From IMG/VR virus record IMGVR_UViG_3300040807_002411, positions 1 through 34,845 of that record: DNA of 34,845 bases; one strand, given 5' to 3'. Positions 27,972-34,205 of the stretch are shown one piece after another. The position numbers were made by a program, and so were the translations under genes. The first letter of the stretch is position 1. Each line of letters opens with the position of its first letter. The notes below the pieces were generated by a model. It was not told the DNA's origin. It ran no database searches and saw only the letters and a list, made by a program, of their open reading frames with translations. The stretch is from a virus.

Positions 27972-29797
27972 CTGTACCTCAAAAAGAATTTGTTAGCATC
28001 ATCCGTTTCACCAAGATTACCACGAATGACAGTAAATGGAATATCAATCTGAGTAGCTCCATCCGCATCACTTGGAGTTGGAACTTCAAAGAAGGCAGAG
28101 GCAGCACCCATCTCAATAATCTTTCCTTCAACACTACCTACACGAACACCAATGGCTCTTCGTGGCTCTTCACGCAAGGAGTTCATAAATTGGAAATCCT
28201 TTGGTCGAAGCAAAAGAGTAATAGAACCAGTAATCGTAGGTTCATTAATTACATAAGATGCCGCAGGGAATTCCTCACCTGACATTTCTGTCAAGGCTGG
28301 AGTTGTAATGGCTCTGTCAAAATCAAAGTTCACAGAAGTCACATCCAATGAATTTCCGATATTGAACAAATGACTTTTTGTTGCCGTTTGATTTGCAAGC
28401 ATCACATTGGCATCTGCCACATCAGCAACTGTCGGGTTGTAATCCAACAAATTTGGAGATGAACTTGTATCCTTAATTGCATCAGAAATAAAGACTTGAA
28501 CCTTACGCTGGTCAATCACAGAAGTTGAAAGATTCGCAGTAGGCATGAATGGAATCAAATAAATAGTTCCACCAGCAGCTATATTTGTAACTGTGGTATT
28601 GCCATTTATCTTTACAGTAGCCCCACTGACTTCTGTTACCTCAAAAGGCCCATAATCCGTATCTGTTGTAAGAGTTACAGAATTTACAGAAGCTCCAGCC
28701 TTTGCTCTAAGAAGAACCTGAGATCCAGAAGACACAGATCCTGAGATTGTCTGGGTATAAACAACATCACTTGCTGTTGCAGCAGTATCTTTATGATGTC
28801 GCTTTGGAGAAATAACAGTAAGTGTTTTCTCTGAGCCAGCAGTAATTGTCCCAATTCCACCACCAACATTATCTAATTCAGCAGTACCTGTGTAAAACAC
28901 ACGATTTGCCTGGAATCCACTGGTGTAGGTTACCGCACCATCCTTTGCAAAAGTAACACTGAATGATGTTGGCAAAGCACCTGTTGCAGTATACATCTGA
29001 ATTGCATCTTCAGTAAACTGGCGGCTATGAACTGTCAGAGTCTGAGAAATATTCTTCAGAAAATAAGAGACACAAGTTGCATTAGAAGCAGTAAGCTGAG
29101 TACCGCCAGAACTTGTACTTGTTGCTCCAGAAGCATAACCATTGTGTGCTGCACTCATGAACTTCGTGCCACCAAAACACTTACTCAAAATAACATCTTC
29201 CTTTGGAAGAGCCATTGTTACTTTTTGCACAGAGACTGTAGTTGAGACAAGAGCATAATTTGCTTCAGAATCCTTGGCAAAATACTCAATATATCCACCA
29301 GCCCCTGTGTCTACAGCCTCAATCAAAAATAGTCCATTTGCAGAATTTGTTGCTGAACTTCCTGCAACTAGAATCGTATCACCAACAGCAAAACTTCCCG
29401 CTGCAACTAGTCCGGCCTTAGTTAGGCGAACCTTTCCAAGGCCACCTGTATCACCTTGCTCTGACTCTGTACATCCTGTTTGGGCTGTCCCAAGAGTACG
29501 TCCACCTGGCTTTGCATAATACTCAAAGTCAAATGTCGAATACTCCATGTAATTGAGTACACGGTCAGTTGTAATCAACTCTGGGCCAATCTCAGAAGTA
29601 TCTGAGTAGTTACCCTGTTGTCCAATAATTGGAACGGTAGTTAGACCAAAAGCGTCTGTATTTGTGTCAGAAGTGTGTTGAGGTCGATCTAGAACATTAG
29701 AAGTGCGGTTTGCATCAATTGTTCCATTGACACTTTCTGGAACAACAAAAACGATTGCCGACCTAGATCTATTTAACCCAAGATCTGCTAAAGCCAT
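27968..29797 (-). CDS. Major tail tube protein (609 aa, with inserted beta modules)
   Basis: The tube core appears split. Residues 1-100 (GLNRSRSAIVFVVPESVNG; VLNYMEYSTFDFEYYAKPGG) and about 480-609 (SVNFDFDRAITTPALTEMSG; YVINEPTITGSITLLLRPKD; AIGVRVGSVEGKIIEMGAAS) have the strand layout of siphovirus tube proteins. In between are inserted beta modules at about 120-197 (FAVGDTILVAGSS, NGLFLIEAVD) and 350-420. At 609 residues it is well above the usual 200-300, so the inserts may decorate the tail surface. AAGGAG overlaps the stop of the tail-terminator gene and precedes ATG 29797-29795. No sheath gene is present, which fits a non-contractile tail. Confidence 0.8.
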   Translation of the reverse strand: MALADLGLNRSRSAIVFVVPESVNGTIDANRTSNVLDRPQHTSDTNTDAFGLTTVPIIGQQGNYSDTSEIGPELITTDRVLNYMEYSTFDFEYYAKPGGRTLGTAQTGCTESEQGDTGGLGKVRLTKAGLVAAGSFAVGDTILVAGSSATNSANGLFLIEAVDTGAGGYIEYFAKDSEANYALVSTTVSVQKVTMALPKEDVILSKCFGGTKFMSAAHNGYASGATSTSSGGTQLTASNATCVSYFLKNISQTLTVHSRQFTEDAIQMYTATGALPTSFSVTFAKDGAVTYTSGFQANRVFYTGTAELDNVGGGIGTITAGSEKTLTVISPKRHHKDTAATASDVVYTQTISGSVSSGSQVLLRAKAGASVNSVTLTTDTDYGPFEVTEVSGATVKINGNTTVTNIAAGGTIYLIPFMPTANLSTSVIDQRKVQVFISDAIKDTSSSPNLLDYNPTVADVADANVMLANQTATKSHLFNIGNSLDVTSVNFDFDRAITTPALTEMSGEEFPAASYVINEPTITGSITLLLRPKDFQFMNSLREEPRRAIGVRVGSVEGKIIEMGAASAFFEVPTPSDADGATQIDIPFTVIRGNLGETDDANKFFLRYR

Positions 29798-29806
29798 CTT
29801 TTCTCC

Positions 29807-30217
29807 TTAGTCTGAAGAATACACATAGAATTCAACTGAGATTGGTATTTCAAAGTGTGGCCCCTGACCAAACCCTGGCCCAACCTCAAGTGGCGAAAAT
29901 GAATAAGAATAGTTAGCAGTGCTAATATCCTTTTTGCTGAAGAGGTTTTTAAGTACCTCAACATAACTATTCACTGCGCTGGTTCCCGTGTTCTCCTTCA
30001 ACAGAAGATTTAGGCCCATTGCATAATCCCTGCGTACAGCACCTGTGCTTGCAGGAGTTTCTAGAATTTGCGAATCAAGGTTCCGCAAGAAGGGAACCAA
30101 GTACTCAATGTCAGAAGAATAATTTACTGATACATTAAAATTGGCCCATGAAATGACTGGGCTTTGTGTCCAATTATCACTGAGATGACCAAGGATTTCT
30201 CTTTCAAGAAGAAGCAT
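29807..30217 (-). CDS. Tail terminator-like protein (136 aa)
   Basis: A 136-aa protein directly before the tail tube gene, where tail terminators (lambda gpU-like) normally lie. It has an N-terminal helix (LLLEREILGHLSDNW), strands (ISWANFNVSVNY), and a C-terminal strand block F-E-I-P-I-S-V-E-F-Y-V-Y after a G-P-G-F-G-Q-G-P-H-F loop. That alpha/beta order and length fit the terminator fold, which caps the finished tube and joins it to the head. Sequence-level family identity is not certain. The ribosome site is weak. Confidence 0.65.
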   Translation of the reverse strand: MLLLEREILGHLSDNWTQSPVISWANFNVSVNYSSDIEYLVPFLRNLDSQILETPASTGAVRRDYAMGLNLLLKENTGTSAVNSYVEVLKNLFSKKDISTANYSYSFSPLEVGPGFGQGPHFEIPISVEFYVYSSD

Positions 30218-30219
30218 TT

Positions 30220-30651
30220 CTACCGAATTGAAGAAATTTTATTAGCCATCTTTTTGACACTTCTACGAATAAAAAACTGGTTTTGAGAAGAGTGACCATA
30301 CTCTAAAACTCCCATGTAGGGAGTTGGATTGTAGAAACGAAGCCCTTCCTTAAATCCGTTTTTCTTTAGAATTTTAATAATCCCACTTCCATCATCAATC
30401 ACTTGGCCTTCTGAACGATAAGGCCCTCCATCTTTTGATGGAGCAGGAATTCCAGGACTATCTCCAAACAACACAAACCAATTTGATTTTGCGTAACCTG
30501 TGTCTATTGGAGTGTCTATAACAATATCAGAAAAGCCTTCTTGAATAATCTTTGCAGTATCTGAATAGAGCTTCTTCTTTAACCCTTCAAATGCCTTTGA
30601 GAAGTCAACCTGTACGTTCTTTCTTGCTTTTCCAGTTTTTCTTGTAATCAT
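30220..30651 (-). CDS. HK97 gp10-like neck / tail completion protein (143 aa)
   Basis: A 143-aa protein with the features of the HK97 gp10 group: a basic N-terminal helix, TPIDTGYAKSNWFV (about residues 50-63; 'TP.dTG....SW'), and RFYNPTPYMGVLEYGHS (about 105-121; 'N..pYa..lE.G.S'), then a helix R-R-S-V-K-K-M. Members form the neck between the head connector and the tail. Its place between the head-closure and tail-terminator genes agrees. No strong ribosome site is visible; the AT-rich gap upstream holds TAGGTTAA copies. Confidence 0.88.
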   Translation of the reverse strand: MITRKTGKARKNVQVDFSKAFEGLKKKLYSDTAKIIQEGFSDIVIDTPIDTGYAKSNWFVLFGDSPGIPAPSKDGGPYRSEGQVIDDGSGIIKILKKNGFKEGLRFYNPTPYMGVLEYGHSSQNQFFIRRSVKKMANKISSIR

Positions 30652-30660
30652 TTCAGAACT

Positions 30661-30708
30661 TTAACCTAATAATTAAATTTTAATTTACCTAGATTAAATT
30701 TTAACCTA
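30661..30708 (-). repeat. AT-rich gap with three TAGGTWAA copies and a direct repeat
   Basis: On the minus strand TAGGTTAA, TAGGTAAA and TAGGTTAA lie at 30701-30708, 30684-30691 and 30661-30668. ATTAAATTTTAA (plus strand) is repeated exactly at 30672-30683 and 30693-30704, 21 bases apart. The element fills most of the gap between the head-closure and neck genes and overlaps the stop of the former. It could be a set of weak ribosome-site-like or protein-binding repeats. Confidence 0.5.
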
Positions 30709-31123
30709 CTGCAAGCAAATTATAAACTAATTTGTTAGGCCCCAAGTCCTTTGATTGAATGCTCATTATCTTATATGTTTTTGACTCAAGAATCAACTCA
30801 TCGTCAATTCCCTGTTCTGGAAGAACACCTGTAATTGGTGTAATCATAAATTCCAGATAGTCCCTCTTTGCAATTGCACTCTTGTTGTCAACCAAGCCAC
30901 TCTTTTGAGTTGACCCATCCGATGGCCCAGAAGTTACATCTTTTTTAATAACCTTCACTGGGTAATCATTTATGGATCTCGTTATTGTCCCAGATATTGG
31001 ATTATAATCCCCAGATGTTCTTACTGAACGATATACTCCATCCACTGATACAGTAATCCCTCGTATCAAGGAACCATCAAACACATCCATGACCAGTTTT
31101 ACCATATCGTCATTGAATGCCAT
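30701..31123 (-). CDS. Head closure / head-tail joining protein (140 aa)
   Basis: A 140-aa mostly beta protein between the DnaT-like adaptor and the gp10-like neck protein, the usual slot for the head-closure (stopper) protein. It shows VSVDGVYRSVRTSGDYNPISG (strand-turn-strand), then LEFMITPITGVLPEQGID, and ends YKIMSIQSKDLGPNKLVYNL. The ending fits a ring-forming stopper with a 'Y.I..v...dLg...l.Y.L' C-terminal strand pair. AAGGAG eight bases before ATG 31123-31121 supports the start. Confidence 0.72.
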   Translation of the reverse strand: MAFNDDMVKLVMDVFDGSLIRGITVSVDGVYRSVRTSGDYNPISGTITRSINDYPVKVIKKDVTSGPSDGSTQKSGLVDNKSAIAKRDYLEFMITPITGVLPEQGIDDELILESKTYKIMSIQSKDLGPNKLVYNLLAVG

Positions 31124-31126
31124 GAT

Positions 31127-31924
31127 TTATCTCCTTAGTGATACGGACGGGCCTCCACCAGCTTGTAATAATGGATTTATATAATTAAGAATATTCCGAT
31201 CCAAGGCTCTTGGTAATGCATTCTCATTAAACTCTACAGATAGTACCCCATCAATGCTTACCTTTCTAAATTGACGAACTGTAGGATCTCCTGTTAACTC
31301 AGGATCACCCAATAGTCTCAAGGCCAATTCATAAGTAGCAAACAATACCCTATCTGGAATGATGTCATTATCAAAATAATCGGAACGTAACCGAAGTGCT
31401 TGTCCCCAGAATACTGCAGTGGCATCTGGATCTGGTAAAAACATTCTAGGGAAAGAAAGTTTCTGTGTAGTAAGAGTTCTTTCTCCCAGATACATCAATT
31501 GATCCAAGTAGCGAGTTGCCATGATCAAGGCCTTGGCCTTATCGCTATAAGTGGAACGATCCAAGTAAGTTATGGAACTGACAGCGGACTGATTACCGCT
31601 TACTATGAATTGAAAGGAGGTGGATGAGACAACTTTCGTAATAAAGTGAGTCCCATCTGCCCCTGCAACATCCGTAACAATCTGCATTGAATCCCCCAAG
31701 ACCAAACCTGGACTTGGAGCCGTGATTCCTGCAACCGTTACTTCCGTTTTATCATCTAAAGAACTATAGATGCCACTAATCGTAGCTGAAGAAATTCCAA
31801 TGATTTCATCGCCAATTGAATTCCATGCGCTTGCTCCCAAACGATCCGCAAAGTATGCATCCGCTTGAGCCACTGTTGCATAGGAATTTGAACTGGCACC
31901 CTTGACTGTGGCATCCAAGGCCAT
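31127..31924 (-). CDS. Head-tail adaptor, DnaT-like family, with inserted beta domain (265 aa)
   Basis: The core matches the adaptor proteins often annotated as DnaT-like: N-terminal SSNSYATVAQADAYFADRLG-A-S-A-W, then DKAKALIMATRYLDQLMYLG, LTTQKLSFPR (usual 'Q.L.wPR'), IPDRVLFATYELALRLL, and a C-terminal strand K-V-S-I-D-G-V-L-S-V-E-F. These proteins bind below the portal. Unusually, residues about 41-120 are an inserted beta domain (VLGDSMQIVTDVAGADGTHF, VVSSTSFQFIVSG) like that of the tail proteins. The start is TAATG-coupled to the 64-aa gene. Total length exceeds the usual 160-190 by the size of the insert. Confidence 0.82.
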   Translation of the reverse strand: MALDATVKGASSNSYATVAQADAYFADRLGASAWNSIGDEIIGISSATISGIYSSLDDKTEVTVAGITAPSPGLVLGDSMQIVTDVAGADGTHFITKVVSSTSFQFIVSGNQSAVSSITYLDRSTYSDKAKALIMATRYLDQLMYLGERTLTTQKLSFPRMFLPDPDATAVFWGQALRLRSDYFDNDIIPDRVLFATYELALRLLGDPELTGDPTVRQFRKVSIDGVLSVEFNENALPRALDRNILNYINPLLQAGGGPSVSLRR

Positions 31925-32118
31925 TATTCAGACCCTTCGTCTTTAGATTTTGCTGAATAAACTTTCTTTTTTACAGAAGTATCCTCAACCTTTTCTTCTA
32001 CTTTTTTAGGAGTAGATTTCTGAGGTTCCAATGTATAACCAGCATTCAGCATGGTCGCAACATCATTTGTTTTAATAAGAATTTCTGTATTTCCAGGCTT
32101 ATACATTTTGGTATACAT
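31924..32118 (-). CDS. Small head-region protein of unknown function (64 aa)
   Basis: A 64-aa protein. The first 35 residues (MYKPGNTEILIKTNDVATML, then NAGYTLEPQ) look like two strands and a helix ending in a G-[YW] turn. This is a pattern seen in small phage proteins encoded just after the coat gene. The rest is Lys/Glu/Ser-rich and probably disordered. AAGGAG six bases before ATG 32118-32116 is a strong ribosome site, placed directly after the UUCG hairpin. The function is unknown. Confidence 0.75.
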   Translation of the reverse strand: MYTKMYKPGNTEILIKTNDVATMLNAGYTLEPQKSTPKKVEEKVEDTSVKKKVYSAKSKDEGSE

Positions 32119-32140
32119 ACGAATCTCCTTCAGTAGTGAA

Positions 32141-32156
32141 GGCCCCCGAAGGGGCC
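32141..32156 (-). terminator. Very stable UUCG hairpin after the coat gene (terminator-like, no U-run)
   Basis: The minus strand reads GGCCCC-TTCG-GGGGCC, a perfect 6-bp G/C stem with the C(UUCG)G tetraloop, 17 bases past the coat gene stop and just before the AAGGAG of the next gene. What follows is TTCACTAC, not a U-run, so efficient intrinsic termination is doubtful. Partial termination, mRNA end protection after processing, or shielding of the downstream ribosome site are all possible. Confidence 0.65.
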
Positions 32157-32173
32157 AAACTGGTTAGTTAGAA

Positions 32174-33484
32174 TTAACCATTTACTGAGGCAACACGCAC
32201 ACCAAGTCGCCCGTCCACTGCAGCAGCACCAACCAGACAATCCACAGAGATCAGATCTCGTTTCTTGATGTGGTCATAGCTCTGCAGAACTCGCAGACTC
32301 ATACCGTTGTAGTTTACGGTAGAAGAACTTGTGCCTGGCCCCATTGGGTTGGGTTGAGGTACAAATACGAGTTGGAATGCACTTGGATGGAAGGCCGCAC
32401 CCATTGTATAGGAACCAACAGGAGTTACTGCTGTGGTAGTTCGATTTGCAACCAAGGTAGAGGTGACATTTCGGACAGTAGCACCACTTGCCACAACATT
32501 TGGAACACCTGCAGCAACTGCAGTGGCTCCACTTACCCCATACAGTCCTGGAGTGATCGTAATTCCAGCAATAGCATTTGCAACACCACCATTAGTAGTA
32601 AATGCAGTATTGTTAGTAACAACATGCTCACGGGTAATTCCGTCAATATAATCAATTTCCAGTGTATCTCCAGCAACAATTTCAAGAGTACCATTAGGGC
32701 CACCAGCAACACCAATTGTCGTTGTGCCTTCTGTATAAGCACCAGCAGCAGTATAAACCACATCAGTGCTTGCTGTTGTTGCAGCAGTACCCAGTGTGCT
32801 GTGCTTTGGAAGGTTCTGTGACATCACAGTATCCAGACCCATGAAGCGACCTAGTGAGGCCTCTTCTACTGGAGAAGTTGCAGCACCACGAATGTCGGCC
32901 CGTACAAACTCATCAATTCCATATAGTGCTGTCTGCATGGCAGGAGACACCAGGAATTTACGATTTGTCATTGGAATGTTCTGGTTGTTCATTTTCTCTA
33001 CAATAGAGGCCACATGAGTCAAATCACTTGGGGCCGCATAAGTAGTAGCAACACCGAATAGACCACCTAGATTTGCAATCTTGGTTAGCGCATACTGGTC
33101 AATCTTCTGGGCCAACGCACTCATTGCAGGTTTTAGTAGTCGCTCATTGAAGTCATCAACTGCAAAGGCCAATTCCTTTGAAGATACTTCAAAAGAAACA
33201 TCAAAGTGCTTCTCAATTACCAAGTTTACACTGTTTTCAACAGCATCTTGAATAGTAACTGTGTTATTGATGTTACCGCCTGTTCTGTCAAACTCATCAA
33301 CGCCAAAGAAGGCAGGTCTTCGGATACGAATTGTATCTCCAACTTTTGCTCCAGTGAAATCAGCAGTTGCTGATGTGGACATCATCTGAGGAGCAACAAT
33401 GTTGTCTTCAAGAATTAGGAGGGCTTCCCGTGCAATTACATCGGGGGTAAGAAAAGTATTCTGCGTACCGTAACTAGTCGCCAT
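32174..33484 (-). CDS. Major coat protein, P22-coat-like (436 aa)
   Basis: The N-terminal half fits the P22 coat group: TPDVIAREALLILEDNIV (about 13-30), then KVGDTIRIRRPAFFGVDEF, EKHFDVSFEVSSKELAFAVD (the '.d..f.ls..el.l..ddf' stretch, 91-110), and PAMSALAQKIDQYAL. Length is near the usual 430. An insertion-type domain is seen at about 225-345, rich in Gly, Thr and Ala (TTTIGVAGGPNGTLEIVAGD; ITITPGLYGVSGATAV), and the core resumes with GSYTMGAAFHPSAFQLVFV. AGGA seven bases before ATG 33484-33482 supports the start. The gene has its own promoter-like sequence and leader, in line with high expression. Confidence 0.88.
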   Translation of the reverse strand: MATSYGTQNTFLTPDVIAREALLILEDNIVAPQMMSTSATADFTGAKVGDTIRIRRPAFFGVDEFDRTGGNINNTVTIQDAVENSVNLVIEKHFDVSFEVSSKELAFAVDDFNERLLKPAMSALAQKIDQYALTKIANLGGLFGVATTYAAPSDLTHVASIVEKMNNQNIPMTNRKFLVSPAMQTALYGIDEFVRADIRGAATSPVEEASLGRFMGLDTVMSQNLPKHSTLGTAATTASTDVVYTAAGAYTEGTTTIGVAGGPNGTLEIVAGDTLEIDYIDGITREHVVTNNTAFTTNGGVANAIAGITITPGLYGVSGATAVAAGVPNVVASGATVRNVTSTLVANRTTTAVTPVGSYTMGAAFHPSAFQLVFVPQPNPMGPGTSSSTVNYNGMSLRVLQSYDHIKKRDLISVDCLVGAAAVDGRLGVRVASVNG

Positions 33485-33628
33485 TGTTCTATCCTATCTA
33501 TAATAGAGTAATCAATTGGGTGGGGATCACTCCATACAGGAGGCCCCTTATCTAAAGGCCACTGCGCTCCTGCGTAGAAAGGCTGAACTTTGGGGTATCT
33601 ACTTATATGTTTCCTCTGGAAACAAGTA
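33485..33628 (-). other. Structured untranslated leader of the coat gene
   Basis: About 140 bases between the predicted transcript start and the coat ATG. Two folds are visible. The first is a 5'-end hairpin, GTTTCC-AGA-GGAAAC with flanking TACT/AGTA after a bulge (33600-33628). The second has arms CAGGAG and CTCCTG (33537-33542, 33567-33572) enclosing a CCTT/AAGG stem. No protein-coding frame of note lies here. A stable 5' hairpin can protect an mRNA; that role is inferred. Confidence 0.5.
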
Positions 33629-33633
33629 AAAAC

Positions 33634-33662
33634 ACTTTAATATAACAAATTATATATGTCAA
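33634..33662 (-). promoter_or_regulatory. Sigma70-type promoter for the coat gene
   Basis: On the minus strand a perfect -35 TTGACA (33662-33657) is followed after 17 bases by TAAAGT (33639-33634), four of six matches to the -10 consensus. The region is very AT-rich. It sits in the gap after the dCTP deaminase stop and about 150 bases before the coat start. The predicted transcript start near 33627 would place the 5' hairpin at the very front of the mRNA. No activity data are available. Confidence 0.6.
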
Positions 33663-33668
33663 GAAATT

Positions 33669-34205
33669 CTACATGGAATTTCTAATAAACTCATCATCTT
33701 TAAATATTCTAGAAAAGGTAGCACCTTTCTGATGTTGATATTTACCTTGATAAGGATTTACACATTCAGAATCCATCTTCATATAAATCAATTGACATAT
33801 TCTCATGCCCTTATGAAGACGAATGCTTCTATGTGATTGATTTTGAAGTTCAAGAGTAATCTGACCTTTAAAACCAGCATCAACAAATCCAGCATTCTGA
33901 ACTTGAATTCCGACTCTACCTACAGAGGATCTCCCTGCAACAAAGGCCGCATATCCATTAGGAACTTCAATCTCTTCTTGAGTAGAGGCCAAGAGAAAAT
34001 CATTTGGCTTCATCACCAACTCTCTTTCCTTCCACTCAATAAAGTCCAATTCATCCATCACATCCACCACCTCATCCTTAAAAAGAGATAATGTGCAGAA
34101 TGAATCAGAGAGAGTAAGATCCACACTGGAAGGCCCAATGTGGACACCCTCTGGAATGTATCCCTGGTATTGCAATTTGATTAGTTCTAAATCGCTGCAA
34201 ACCAT
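33669..34205 (-). CDS. dcd: dCTP deaminase (Dcd family)
   Basis: A 178-aa enzyme that would convert dCTP to dUTP in the host cytoplasm, feeding dTTP synthesis. Motifs in order: PSSVDLTL (25-32), VAGRSSVGRVGI (89-100), NAGFVDAGFKGQITLELQN (104-122) with the likely catalytic Glu at 119, and YQGKYQHQKGATFSRI (152-167), where the C-terminal segment closes over the nucleotide. The G-x-I/V-D-x-G-F-K-G-Q-I-T-L-E arrangement is that of Dcd and bifunctional Dcd/Dut enzymes rather than plain dUTPase; mono- or bifunctional cannot be decided by eye. The start is TAATG-coupled to the scaffold gene, an unexpected place for a nucleotide enzyme. Confidence 0.92.
   Translation of the reverse strand: MVCSDLELIKLQYQGYIPEGVHIGPSSVDLTLSDSFCTLSLFKDEVVDVMDELDFIEWKERELVMKPNDFLLASTQEEIEVPNGYAAFVAGRSSVGRVGIQVQNAGFVDAGFKGQITLELQNQSHRSIRLHKGMRICQLIYMKMDSECVNPYQGKYQHQKGATFSRIFKDDEFIRNSM

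Noticed and set aside
27968-29797. Contractile tail sheath instead of tail tube
   Set aside because: The size would fit a sheath, but the protein lacks a sheath-like start, no separate tube gene follows, and no baseplate-wedge genes are present.
32270-32821. Plus-strand open frame of 183 codons opposite the coat gene
   Set aside because: Its Cys/Ser/Thr-rich composition is the complement of the Ala/Thr/Gly-rich coat insertion; there is no ribosome site or homologous look.
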